A stretch of DNA of 64,000 nt. Source: Trametes villosa. Its lineage: Eukaryota > Basidiomycota > Agaricomycetes > Polyporales > Polyporaceae. The notes beneath the pieces are model-generated. The model saw nothing but the letters and a program-made list of their open reading frames with translations. It had not been told where the DNA came from and did not search any database. Within the stretch, counting starts at the first letter, position 1. Each line of letters opens with the position of its first letter. Shown here one piece after another: positions 23,509-34,562 of the stretch. The stretch is taken from contig PUDQ02000001.1 of assembly GCA_002964805.2 (NCBI GenBank), positions 744,001-808,000 of the forward strand, written 5' to 3'. A program made the position numbers and the translations under genes.

Positions 23509-24843
23509 CTACTGCCTCCTCGCCCCAGCACCCGCCGCGCCCGCGCCTGCACCGTTCGCCGTCGTAGGCAGCGCGCTCGCCCACCGGCCGACCAGGTTCG
23601 TGAGCTGCGCGTACACCTGCGCGACCGCGGGCGGCTTGCCGGGGCTCGTCACGAACGCCTGGATCTTGGCGTGCACGGTGGCGACCGCGTCGCGCGTGAA
23701 CTTGCTCTGGAACCAGCGCTGGCGCAGGAAGTGGGCGTAGAGCAGGGGCGTGAGGAAGGCGTTGCGGAACGTGAGGGCGCCCAGGATGACGCGTCCCAGG
23801 ATGACCAGCTCGGTGAAAGCGACCGCGCGCATTGCGTTATCGTAGTTGGCTGTGCGGAACGAGTCAGGATAGCTCCTTCGGCAAGCATTTGAATGCTCAC
23901 TCTTGACCCATACTTGGAGCTTCTTAGCAAGCGGGTGGGGGGTCGGGGCGCCACCAGCCTGAGCGGGCGGGGTGGGAGGGAGGAACTGGGGCAAGAGGGT
24001 CGTACGCGTGAACGTGAGGGCGTGGAAGAGCGAGAAGATCGCGTAGGGCACAAGGGCGACTGTACCACACAAATCAGCATTAGCAACTGGGCTGCAACGA
24101 ACGTATACGGGACGCACGCGTCACAGGTGTGGTGTTCCACCAGAAGAACGACATGAGGAAGTATTGGATGTTCTGCGGTCGACAGTTAGAATCAGATCGC
24201 CGCCACCTAGTAATGACGTACCTCGTCCAGCAGAGCGCGCTGTACCCAGGCGGCGTTGGGTTGAGGAGTCTACACAGGTGATGTCTAGACATTGCTATCG
24301 CTTATGCAACTGAGTAGACGTACCCCCAGCGACTTTCTGTAGTGCCCGCATAAGTCTCCAGGATCTACCACAGAAACGGATAGACACGTACTGGCATACG
24401 ATGGCATAACTGACGAGCGCCCCGGTGAAGCTCGCTATAGACAGCGCAACACACCTCAGCCACCCCATCCCCGCTATCCAGCTTTCATATACACGCACCT
24501 TTGTACCACCAAGCAGAGACCGCCCTAAACAGCGCCTTCGCAAAGAAGTATCTCAAGGAGCACACCAGCAAGATAAAGTGGCCCGCGGCCCATACATAGT
24601 GCTGTCCGTCCCCTTCCGTCAGCACACCCAGCCAAAATGCCCCGAAATTCCGGCAGAGAGACGCGTCCTGACCTGTGTGGTAGCCATTGCGCTGTACGAT
24701 GCTGTCGAGGGGGGAGAGAGGTGAGCAGGCGGGCGGGACGTGGACGGTGGACGGGTGACACCAGGCACCGCGCGGTGACGCACACGAGGTTCAGCTTTAG
24801 GGCCGGCGCGCGGGACGGGAGCGCCCGCAGCCGTCGACATCAT
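23509..24843 (-). CDS. TMEM33/Pom33/Tts1-type ER membrane protein
   Basis: Nine exons (24786-24843, 24673-24701, 24499-24601, 24392-24434, 24324-24336, 24222-24269, 24118-24172, 23901-24059, 23509-23849) encode 282 residues. Membrane segments include YVWAAGHFILLVCSLRYFF, ALVSYAIVC, NIQYFLMSFFWW and ELVILGRVILGALTF. The pieces VQRALLDENIQYF and LLYAHFLRQRW resemble the TMEM33 family, which shapes ER tubules and helps nuclear pore assembly. A 13-nt exon (24324-24336) is needed to reach RALLDEN in frame. The first two exons are the weakest part: the 84-nt intron between them is in frame and open, and several upstream ATGs exist. The Ala/Gly-rich C terminus is unusual but uninterrupted. Confidence 0.75.
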
Positions 24844-25093
24844 CACTACGCGCACCCCGCGCGCGGGGCACGGGCACGTCCAGCAGGGCCACGTTCCGCA
24901 CGATTCGCCGCCCGCCATCGCAACGTTGCGCGCACGCGACGCGCACAGGGGGCGTGGATCAGAAAAACGAGGAGTCAATGCATAAGTATAACACACAGCA
25001 CGGGCACGGAGACGCGATACAAGACACCACGGAGAACACACGAGAGATGGAGGACTCGGACTCGGAGGGGCGCGCGAGGGGCAGCAAGTACTA

Positions 25094-27061
25094 CTAGCCG
25101 CTCCACTGCGTGCCCTGCGCCTTCATCCGTTTCCGCTCCTGGCCCTTCTTGTACACCTCCTTCTCCGTCTTCTTCCACCCCTGCGCCTCCGCGCGGCGGC
25201 CCTTCGACTGCTCGCGGTACCCCTGCCTGACGTTCTGCTCGTGCTCCTCAGCCGCCTCGTCGCCCGACTCCTTGTCGACCGCGTCGATCTCCTCCCAGCG
25301 CTCGTCGTCGGACCCGTCCTCGCCGTGCTTGCGCTTGGCGCCGCTCCGGCCGGTGCCGCCCTTCCCGCCGCCGATGTTCAGGTTCACGCGCGGGGGCACG
25401 GAGAAGCCGAACGCCTTCCCGACCTTTGCGAGGTCGAGCTGGTTTACGTCGAAGATCTTCTTCAGCGAGTAGCTCGCGTAGGCTTGGAGGTATGAGCGAT
25501 ACCCGTCCCGCGCAGACTGGTGCAGGAAGTAGTTCTTCTGCAGCAGCTTCTCCAGCTGTGGTGGAGATGTTGTTAGCTCCGAGTACTATCGAACTACGGG
25601 ATACGACACACCTGTGACTGGACATTCGCGATCTTGTCTGCAGGGAAGGTGAACTCGTTTAGGGGTACCTTCGCCTCCTTCAGATACCGCAGGAATCCAA
25701 GCTCGCTGGGCAGCAGGAACATCAGACTCTTCCCTACTTTGCCCGCGCGCGCTGTCCGGCCGACTCGGTGGATGTAGTCGCGAGGGTCGTCTGGGGGGTC
25801 GTACTGGATGATCCAGTCCACTCGTGGGATATCCAAGCCACGCGCCGCGACGTCTGTGCAGAGGAGCGTCCCCGTCTCGGCGTTGCAGAACTCGAAGAAG
25901 GTCGTTGTCCGCTTTTGCTGCTTTTGCTTGCCCTACGTACGATATGTGAGCACGGCCGTCAGTCTAAAAAGAGGTGAACGGACGTACGTGGAGGTCAAGG
26001 ACGGGGACGTCAATGTAGTTGAGGAGTTCGGCGTGGTATTTTACAGAATTACAACTTGAGAAAAAGACGACCATCTTCTTCTTCATGTTCTTCTTGAGGA
26101 AGGTGAACAGGAGGAGGAACCGTCGATCTGATGGGCAGACGACGTAGCCCTGAGACAAGGTGGACACGGTGCTGGTGAGCTCCTGCTTGTCGACGTCGAC
26201 ATAGAGGGGCCCAGGTCGTAGTGATATCCGCGCAAGGTCGGTGACTTTTGTTGTTTGTGTTGCCGAGAACAACATAGACTGGCGCTCCTCTGTACATGGT
26301 GTGAGCAAGGATTTGGCCGATAGTAGCGGGGAGACTCACCACTGGGAAGGATATTGATGATTTTCTTCATCTGCTCCTCGAAACCGACCTCCAGTATCCG
26401 GTCGGCCTCGTCGATGACCAGACACTTCAAGTTGCGGAACACGAAGCCCTTCGTCCCCTATAGACGGACGTACATGATGAGAACACGGAGGAGTGCTGAG
26501 AAAGCCGTAGTACGCACCTCCAAGTGGTCAATAAGCCGACCGGGCGTTGCGATGAGCAGGTTGACACCCTTCTGCAGCTTGATCTCCTCCGCTTTCCGGT
26601 TCGCACCGCCCATAATGATACCGTATGTTTGCGAGTGGTGCGCCATGAGCTCCTTCGCTACACCAAAGATCTGCAGCGCAAGCTCTCGGGTCGGTGAGAT
26701 GATGATAATGCCAGTACCTAAACAAACCACATATCCGTCAGTATTTTAGTTTGCGGGCGCAAGGGGTATGTTACGTACCATTCCGAGGCTTGAACTTCAG
26801 CCGGTGCAGCAGTTCCACGGCAGGGATGAGGAACGCCAGGGTCTTCCCGGAACCTGTCCGCGCCGCACCAAGCACGTCCTTCCCGGCGAGTAATGGCGGG
26901 ATAGACTTTTCTTGAATGGAGGTCATGGTCTTGAAGCCCATCTCTTCGAGGGCCCGCATAGTGTTTTCCGAGAGGTCGAGCTCGGAGAAGGGCCTGCGCT
27001 CGCTGCCCTCAGGAGCAGCCTGAGGCACCGGCGTGGGTGCACTGGGCTCGTCCGAAGCCAT
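25094..27061 (-). CDS. HAS1: HAS1 DEAD-box RNA helicase
   Basis: Six exons (26779-27061, 26518-26717, 26340-26457, 25988-26289, 25612-25932, 25094-25555) encode 561 residues. Helicase motifs run in order: the Q motif around [34 protein letters not shown] in [12 protein letters not shown] in [16 protein letters not shown] and HRVGRTAR. The C-terminal extension with [20 protein letters not shown] and [13 protein letters not shown] is diagnostic for Has1, followed by a basic [20 protein letters not shown] tail. Has1 works in the nucleolus in both 40S and 60S subunit maturation, releasing snoRNAs and remodelling pre-rRNA. It is divergently paired with the PTH2 gene over a 174-base promoter. Confidence 0.95.
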
Positions 27062-27235
27062 AGCAGTAGAGTATCCGTAGATGCGCAGTCAAGTATACAC
27101 AGAGCACCAGGGAACAGGCGCGGTACAGAACGGGGAACCAGGAGGGAGCGGAGGAAGGGGAGGGAAAGGTGCACAAGCGCCGGGCAAAAAGTCGAGAAAG
27201 CAGGCGCGGATTGGCTCGGCGCTTGCCGGCACACC
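27062..27235. promoter_or_regulatory. Bidirectional promoter, HAS1 and PTH2
   Basis: Only 174 bases separate the two start codons, so both leaders and core promoters must fit here. The stretch is purine-rich on the top strand and shows no clear TATA element. Confidence 0.5.
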
Positions 27236-28278
27236 ATGTCTTCGCTCTCGTCTGCTCAAAGTGGTCTGTACGCCTTCTCTGCCTCGTCGCGCATACACTC
27301 GTCTGACATGGTGTCTAGTCGTCTTCGCAGCGTCTCTGATTGCCTCTCTGAGCGCGGGGTATGCGCTTGGCGCGTGGAGTCACCAAGGCAAGGCCGCACC
27401 TGCCTCGAGCTCGGAACCATCTGCTGCACCTCCTGCTGTAACGGAAGCTCCCAAAGACGTCCAGTCTGAGGACAGTGACAGCGAGGAGGAAGACCTCGCG
27501 GATGGAGACCTCTCTGCTGTCAAGCCCGGTTTCCTAGAGCCTTGCAAGATGGTACACGAAATATATTGTCATGAACTTGAACTGCCGTTACCAATATATC
27601 GTAATGCCACCAGGTATTGGTCGTCCGCACCGACCTCGGGATGTCCGCCGGCAAAATAGCAGCACAGTAAGATAGCTTCCGAACGAGTTCCCCACCGAGT
27701 CTTACTTCTTATTGCAGATGCGGGTAGGCCTTGGTTAAGACCCGCTATGTTGGTTGTGTGCTCATAAAATGCCACCATGCAAGGCACGCGACGCTCGCCT
27801 GTTATAAGATCTTGCAAAAGACCAACCCTGCTGTAAGCCTAACTCAAACGATGAATTGTTATGCATGCTTACGCCTGGCTCAGCTCTTGAAACATTGGGA
27901 GCGTACAGGGTAAGTATGCACGCCACGGGAAGGTTCCTGTGGGTACGAACGCTGACGGTTGTGCAGTCAAGCCAAGATTGCCCTGAAGGCTAGCTCGGAA
28001 GACGAGATACTAGAACTGGAGGCGATAGCGAAGAGCTTGAACCTTGCAGCTCGCTCTATAGTCGATGCGTGAGTGCTCATAAGCTACCTTCGATGGGGGT
28101 TACACTCAATGTCCATCCGCAGTGGCCGCACACAAATCGCCGCAGGCTCACGCACCGTGCTAGGCATCGGTCCGGGTGAGTACAGCATGCAACTCTCAGT
28201 TTTTTTGGCTGAACCCCGAGTTTCGCAGCTCCTGTTGACCTGATTAACAAGGTGACAGGGAAGCTACGCCTGCTATGA
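27236..28278 (+). CDS. PTH2: Peptidyl-tRNA hydrolase 2 with N-terminal membrane segment
   Basis: Nine exons (27236-27263, 27319-27551, 27614-27666, 27718-27723, 27784-27832, 27884-27909, 27967-28068, 28123-28175, 28229-28278) encode 199 residues. An N-terminal hydrophobic segment (VVFAASLIASLSAGYALGAW) and an acidic linker precede the catalytic domain. VVRTDLGMSAGKIAAQCGHA and AGRTQIAAGSRTVLGIGP are the classic Pth2 signatures, with K and D active residues. Pth2 cleaves peptidyl-tRNA stuck after stalled translation and in fungi is often membrane-anchored at mitochondria. A 6-nt exon (27718-27723) supplies the second base onward of Gln plus Cys and Gly in QCGHA. The first donor could also be 3 nt upstream (after 27260), changing one residue. 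Confidence 0.9.
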
Positions 28279-28665
28279 GTGTTTGTTCGTTCTCGTTATC
28301 GCATATATCTGGTTTTGTCTAGTGACTGTTGCCAGCTTAATGACGATATAATGTCATCAGCCTCTGGTGTTATCGGGCAGTGTGCCGGCGGTGAGCGTAC
28401 GTGGCCCCGCGGCCGAGGCCGTCTGGATGACGATGCTGGAAAGTTCGCAGCGGGCGTTTGGTATAGCGTGACGTCAGTGGGACGATGGCGGGGCTTGTTA
28501 GTGGTAAGCGCCCGTGGCCAAGACGGAGTGGGATAAGGAGGAGACAGGGCCCCCGCCGGGCACCATCGAACAGGAGCTCGGTGGAGTTCTCTCTGCTTTA
28601 TGACAGCGACCTTTATGACAGCGACCCTCTCAGCTAAACCCGCACAGTCTTTTCTCTCTACAACC
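28279..28665. other. Intergenic, PTH2 to Mpv17-type gene
   Basis: About 390 bases between tandem genes. It contains a tandem CTTTATGACAGCGAC-like duplication near 28597-28625 just before the next leader. No gene. Confidence 0.45.
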
Positions 28666-29631
28666 ATGGCCAACATCGCACTCGCTCGCGCATACCAGCA
28701 ATCCTTTGAAACCCACCCCTATACCACCCTCGCCTTCACCAACGGCGCCCTCAACGCGGTCGGAGATGTCGTCGCCCAGTTCACGCAGAAATTCGTACGT
28801 TTCCCCACCTCTCTTCATCCCAAATAGCGTACTCAAGGAGAGCAGATCGACAAGCAAGAAGAGAGGAGGCGCTCGACACACTGGCATTATGACATTCCTA
28901 GAACGCTGCGCTTCTTCGCCTTCGGTTTCGGAATGGGTGCGGTTCCTTTCCGAGCTGTTTGTCCTCGCGTCTTTTGCTTACCCCCATCTATCAGGCCCAG
29001 TCATCGGTCGATGGAACTTCTTCCTCGAGAAGAACTTCCCACTGCGCTCAGTAGGAGGCTCAGGCAAGGTCAGCGTGCGCGCGCTCGCGCGACGCGTCGG
29101 CGCGGACCAGCTCCTCATGTAAGTCCATGTTGTCGCTCATGAATCTGAATGCATGCTTACCCGACCTCTAGGGCTCCCATTGGTGTATGTAACAGTTACG
29201 TACTGGCCGGGATCGACAGCTGATGAACCTCCCCTTGCAGCTCTCTCTCTTTATCGGGTCCATGGGTATCATGGAGGGCCGTGACGCGAAGCATATCGGC
29301 CAGAGGTTCAACGACCTCTACAAGCCTGCGCTCATCGCCAACTGGCAGGTCTGGCCCCTCGCACAGGTACGCATGCCAGTGCACACATTCATCAAATCGC
29401 TTTTCCTGACAGTCGCTCTTCTGCAGCTCGTGAACTTCCGCTTCATGCCTCTGCCGTACCGTGTTCCTTTCCAGTCGACATGTGGCGTTTTCTGGACGTT
29501 GTACCTCTCGTTGCTCAACGCAAAGTACGTCACCCGCATGCCGATGATGTGAACGTAGACTCATTGTGTGGTCTTGCAGAGAGGACCAAGTCCAGGATCA
29601 GAACGACGGCATGCGGCGTACGCTGAAGTGA
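28666..29631 (+). CDS. Mpv17/PMP22/SYM1 family membrane protein
   Basis: Seven exons (28666-28794, 28846-28936, 28995-29118, 29172-29184, 29241-29366, 29427-29524, 29580-29631) encode 210 residues. Family hallmarks are all present: the start YQQSFETHPYTTLAFTNGAL, DIPRTLRFFAFGFGMGPVIG, and the signature block WQVWPLAQLVNFRFMPLPYR followed by TLYLSLLNAKED. Four membrane segments are expected. Homologs such as Sym1 form channels of the inner mitochondrial membrane and others are peroxisomal; which applies here is not decided. A 13-nt exon (29172-29184) encodes the APIG junction. Confidence 0.92.
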
Positions 29632-29909
29632 GCCTATCGCTCAGCGCTCAGCTCCCACCGGTTACCCTTTACGATTACACACGGTTCATAACGAACCAAT
29701 GATTCCCCGGGTTTTGGACGATATACGTATACTGTAGCATTAGCACGTTCCCTCCATCTCGCAGCATATAGCCTACTTTTGCCTCGCATCCTGTACATAG
29801 ATGATGATAGCACCGGCGCACGCCCCGTAATGTGCATAGACAATACCACCACGTACATACACGACCACCCACCCCCTTGCCCAGCCGACAAACCCACCCA
29901 CCCAAGACA

Positions 29910-32696
29910 CTACGTCGCGCCATACTTCGGCTTGAAGTACGCCGGCGGCAGCTTCGCGAGCACGTCCACCAGCGGCCGCTCGACGACCACGAGCTCCCCG
30001 GGCGCGATGAAGTCCACGAACAGCAGCGGCCGGTAGTGCGTCACCAGCTTGAAGTTGCGCTGCTGCCCGCCCTGCTGGCCCTGCCCGTCCGGCCCCGCCT
30101 CGTCCAGCTGCACCTCGACGCGCCCGTTCGCATTCGGGGCGGGGTCCGCCGCCTTCCGCTTCCCCCGCCGCCGCTTCTCGAAGCCGTCCGGGCCCGCGCG
30201 CTCCGCCAGGTTCACCTTACAGAGCCACGTCGCGCCCCAGAACAGCGCCGTCCGCGCCGGGAGCTGCGCACCCTCCGTCTGCGCCAGCCCCTCCTGTTGC
30301 CCCGCCTCTGACGGGCGCGGGTCGAACGCGACGCCGAGCACGGGGTCGTGCAGGCGCGCGAAGCGCTGCGGGAGCGCGTGCACGAGCGCGCGCGCCCAGC
30401 GCGGGAACTGGCGCGCCTCGACGTCGTACACCTCGAGCGCGTTGTCCGCGAGCCCAAGAACGAGCGTCCCCGGGGCACCCGGCGCGGCGGCGAACGCGAG
30501 CGCGTGGATCGCGCGCGGGAGCGTCGGCAGCGCGCAGTGGTGCTGCACCGCGTCGAGGTTGAAGACGTGCGTGCGCCGGCGGTCGTCCGCGGTCGCGAGC
30601 CACTGCCCGTCTGCGCTCACGGCCATGCGCGTGATCGTGGTGCGGACGCGTTTGGAGGCTTCGACGTCTGAGTCGGAGTCGCTGTCTGAGTCGGATTCGA
30701 GGGCTTCTGGGGCGGGTTCTGCATCGTCCTCGGCGGCCATGTCGACGTCTCCGTCTGCGCTTCCAGAGGGTGCTTTGCGGCCTTTGATGACGCGGTCGTT
30801 CACAAAGCCTTCGCGTATGCGGTGCTGCTCAAATTTGCGCAGAACCCGCGGGGAGCGGTCTGCGGACCCGAGGTCGATGATGAGCACGGTGGCGGTGGTG
30901 GAGGTGGCGAGGACGAGTTTTGAGGAGTCGGGGGTGAAGAGTAGTGAGGATGCGCCAGTTGAGCTGCCCGGAAGCTGGCTCTGGACTATGGACGCGAAAG
31001 TGCGTATTCGTCGGGGCTTCAGGTCGCCGTTCTTCTGTAAAACACGCTGTAAGCGCATATAGTGATGGGTGCGATGGGAGTTCTTACCTCCTCGTTGAGC
31101 TGGAACAGCTTCGTCTCGTACCAGTCCGCGACCGCGATCCACTTCCCGTCGTCTGAGATCGCGCCCGCAACAATGTTCGTCTGCACGTTCAGGTCCATGT
31201 CCAATACGCGCTCCCACCCATCCTGCGCGCTGGGTGCCTCCCACTCCGCGTCCTCCTCGCTCTTCTTCGCGGCGATGCGCCACACTGTCAGGCCCGCGTC
31301 GCGCGTACACATCAGTAGTCGTGCCTTCTTCGCGAGGTGCACGGCGGACGAGCTCGCGGGGCCGCTGGTGTACGCCAGCCGGCGGTGATACGCGTCCTCG
31401 AACGTCGCGGTCGTGCTCGTCGCGAGCGGGTTCGTCACCTTCCCCGCGAGCGTCGCGGTGGGGAGCGCCGCGGGGGTCACGACGACGGACATGTCGAGAC
31501 CGCCTGAGGCAAGGACAGGCGCGACATCGACGGGGAAGTGCCGTTGGTGCGCGGGTGGCAGAGGCGTATGTGGCGGCCAAATCGCAAGTGCACGAACGTC
31601 GTGCGAATGTAGGCGACGCGAGCTCGTTTGTACCCACCGCCCGGAGGAGCGGGGAACAAGGGGGGAAGGGTTGGCCTCGGAGCGCGAGGTCTTCACGTAG
31701 GAGAACTGGGTCACTTTTTGGTCCACGCCTGATGTGTACACCGCAGTGCCATCCTAAGGGAGTCGGTCAGTGTACGCCGCAGCGTAGAGGCAGATGGATG
31801 ACTTACGGGACCAATTGTGAGGCAAAGGACGTCGGCAGCGTGCCCCTGGAAGCTCTGCAGTTGCGTGCAGGTCTTCGGATCCCAGAACTTGACATTGCCC
31901 ATCGAGTCCCCAGAGACAACGGTGCCATCTCCCAGCACGCCGACCGCCCACACCAGCGTCCGCTCCCCGCGAATCTTGTCTGTGCCCATCCGGTCCAGCA
32001 CGCGACCGCTCGCAAAGTCCAGCTTCCTCAGACTACTGTCGGAGCAACCAGTCACAAGCCACGCGTCCGACCACTCGTCGTCGTCGTCGTCGTCGTCGTC
32101 ATCCGAGTCTGAGTCGGCGGTAGCTTGAGGCTTTTTCTGGCGCGGCACGGGAGGGCCCCAGGCGATGCTGAGGATGCGGCTTTTCACGCGGTCTAACCGG
32201 CGAAGGTGCGAGAGCTCGTCGTAGAGCAGAGATACGAGGCGGACGGAGCCGTCTTCGCACCCGAGCGCGAGGACTGTGGAGGCAGGGTTTGGTGCAATGG
32301 ACCAAATGGGCCCGCCTTGCGGTTGCCTTGCGCGGCGAGCGGAACGTGAGCGCGAGAGACTCAACTTTTGATGGGTATGGCCCCACAAGAGTCTGTGCAC
32401 CGTTTGTCAACAGGCGACGCGTAGAACACCGCGGAGGAGCGTACCTTGCGGACTACCCATGCCTGGGGCGCCTGGCTGCGAGGGCCCGACCCAGTCCACT
32501 CGCACAACTCAATGTTGCCGTTGGCGCGCCCGACGACGAATGGCCCAAATCCAGGAAAGGTTTGATGGCTTGCAGCTTTCTTGCCCTTGACAGACGGAAG
32601 CGGCAGAGGGGGGAAGCAGAGCGCAGTGACTGCCGAGGGCGTGAAGTCGACGAAGCGGCAGCGGTGCACCGCGAGAGTAGACGACGACTCTGCCAT
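29910..32696 (-). CDS. UTP4: UTP4/Cirhin-like WD40 protein, reading frame broken
   Basis: Exon candidates are 32445-32696, 31807-32392, 31088-31753 and 29910-31034. The start MAESSSTLAVHRCRFVDFTP and blocks such as GGPIWSIAPNPAST, GCEDGSVRL and SHDVRALA identify Utp4 (human Cirhin), a WD40 scaffold of the t-UTP complex that recruits SSU processome parts to nascent pre-rRNA. The second exon changes frame: TLVGPYPSKVESLALTF reads in one frame until about 32333, while GGPIWSIAPNP from about 32316 reads in another. The exon sum (2629 nt) is not a multiple of three. In the family a WD blade with an RLFS...EWDL-type strand lies between these blocks and is missing here. A 32075-32100 TCG repeat encodes an acidic run. 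The rest of the protein is intact to the stop at 29910. Confidence 0.82.
32075..32100. repeat. TCG trinucleotide repeat in UTP4
   Basis: About nine TCG units (26 bases) encode a run of aspartates on the minus strand, directly after a Ser/Asp stretch. Confidence 0.9.
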
Positions 32697-32986
32697 CGTG
32701 AACGCTTGTTCCTCAGCCCAAGTACCAGAACCGAGTGCGTGTAAAAGACCGAGAGGTGTGAGGCGTCCTGCGACGCTGCGGTGGTGGTGAGCTCGGTGAT
32801 CGACGCGAGAGCCACAGGCGTCCAAACTTTTTCGTTCCCGATTGGGAAGGCGGCACAGTCGCGCTGCGCGGGGCGCTTACGCCCTCGCTCGTCCAGCGAC
32901 CACCTCGGACCACACACTCCTCCCTCGCTGTCTTCTTTCCGCCCGCCAGTACACGACCTTCTCTACCCTTACCCTCTTAATCAAAA

Positions 32987-33393
32987 ATGTCTTTCCTTGG
33001 CCGCGGCTCGGCGCCCACCGCCGGTGGTGTTAACCCCGAGCGAGTAGACATGGCTACCCAGGAGTAAGCACCTACCGCGTCATGCGTCCGGAATGCAGCC
33101 GCTAACCTATACACAGGCTCGACATGATCACGGACATTTTCAACCGCCTCGTCTCGTCAGTGTCCAGCGTATGACGCGTCGCGCGCCCGCGCACATACTC
33201 ACCAACCCACAGGTCATGTCACGCGAAGTGCATCAGCCCCCGGTACGCGGAGGGCGACCTCAACAAGGGCGAGAGCGTCTGCATCGACCGCTGCGTCTCC
33301 AAGTTTTTCGAGGTCAACAAGAAGGTCGGCGAGAAGATGCAGGCGGTCGGCGCAGCAGCAGGTGGAGGCAGCCCCGGCGGGTTCTCGCTATGA
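32987..33393 (+). CDS. TIM10: TIM10 small Tim chaperone
   Basis: Three exons (32987-33063, 33117-33155, 33213-33393) encode 98 residues. The twin CX3C motifs of small Tim proteins are complete: CHAKC and CIDRC, separated by 16 residues, with [16 protein letters not shown] between them as in Tim10. The C terminus is Gly-rich and flexible. Tim10 forms a hexamer with Tim9 in the intermembrane space and escorts carrier and beta-barrel precursors. It starts 290 bases from UTP4 in the opposite direction. The second donor (TC|GTCAGT) was chosen because it yields LVSSCHAKC in frame. Confidence 0.95.
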
Positions 33394-33821
33394 AGACCGC
33401 CGTACGCCAAGACTTGCGACTCCTTGACGTCCCGCCTTGCCCTATAGTTGTATCCATATACTCGATCTAATACACCCCACACACCACCTTGCATCACACT
33501 AAGCTTGCAGGACTGCCACACAGGCCGACAGTTGCATCCACCATCCACGAAGGCGCGGCGCGCATTGGACGCGATGGGCGCTACTGAGCCAGGTGCAAAC
33601 TTCAATGGAGCAGCAGTATCGCTCTGCGGCACGTCAGACAGTCGAGTGTTTACCAAAGAGATGCTAGGTGTGACTGTTCAGCTCGTCGCAACTCTTTCAA
33701 CTCTGGTAAACTACACACACCCCATCAACCCATTCGTACGCAAGACGGACAGGTAGGCCAAGAACTACAGGCCCCCGAAGCCCTAGAAATCTATATCGGA
33801 GTGAAAAGAGAGGAGGCCGGT
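33394..33821. other. Convergent 3' spacer, TIM10 and zinc-finger gene
   Basis: About 430 bases between two convergent genes, with no coding signal that stands out. Confidence 0.45.
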
Positions 33822-34208
33822 TTACTTCCCAGCGGAGGGGAAGCACTCCGCTGCGGTCTTGCTGTGCTTGTTTTGTGCGTGCTCCTCCAGGCTGTTGAGA
33901 TGTGAGTACAGCATCCTTCGTATGCCACGAACGTAACTCACGCAGGGGGACGCGTGGTGAGCAACTGTAACAGAGGTGAGCGCGCGGGGGTGGCGTAAAA
34001 CGTGGCGAAGAACTTACGAAGGTCTGCCTGCAGACTGTGCAGATGATGTTGAGCGCAGCCTGGTTCGTCTTGGTCTGGCTCTTGGCCGTGCCGCCCGCCT
34101 TTGCGGCGTTCCTCTCCCTCTTCTGCGCAGCCTTAGCACCCTGCAATTTTGCGGAAGATGAGCGCTGGGTTATCGATAGGCGGGGTATGCGCAGCGTACG
34201 TTGCCCAT
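33822..34208 (-). CDS. Small zinc-finger protein, ZNF706/At2g23090 type
   Basis: Four exons (34200-34208, 34018-34140, 33942-33964, 33822-33891) encode 74 residues. The N terminus GAKAAQKRERNAAKAGG is the basic 4F5-like start. A single C2H2-like finger follows: CTVCRQTF, then EEHAQNKHSKT and ECFP. Related eukaryotic proteins are small, conserved and of poorly known function. The first coding exon is just 9 nt (Met-Gly-Asn). Length and ending agree with the family. Confidence 0.88.
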
Positions 34209-34562
34209 CGTGACTAGGATATCCGAACAGAGAAAAGAGACAGGGACGAGACAGGGAGACCGGAGAAGCGAGCTCGAGGAGACCCGGAGAGTGGAGGTTG
34301 CGGACAAGGGCGTGCAGTTCGTTCGACGCCGTCTCCCCGAGCGCGATCGGCTGGATGTCGAGCGCCGGGCACAGCAAAGCCACGCGGGGCGATAATCTAA
34401 TCTGGCCAGGGCCGATCCGCCGCGAGCCATAATGATTTCGCGATTCTGAGAATTTGACTCTGGGCGTGCTGACTGTCGCGGCCTCCGACTGGCTCAGCGG
34501 CCCATCCGGACCTGGCCACGAATAATTTATTGCGGGTGGGAGGCTCCCCCAGCGCAGCTCCC
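34209..34562. promoter_or_regulatory. Divergent promoter, zinc-finger and threonine aldolase genes
   Basis: About 350 bases between outward-facing starts. An AT-rich stretch (AATAATTTATT) near 34521-34531 lies about 35 bases before the aldolase ATG and could serve as the core promoter. Confidence 0.4.
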
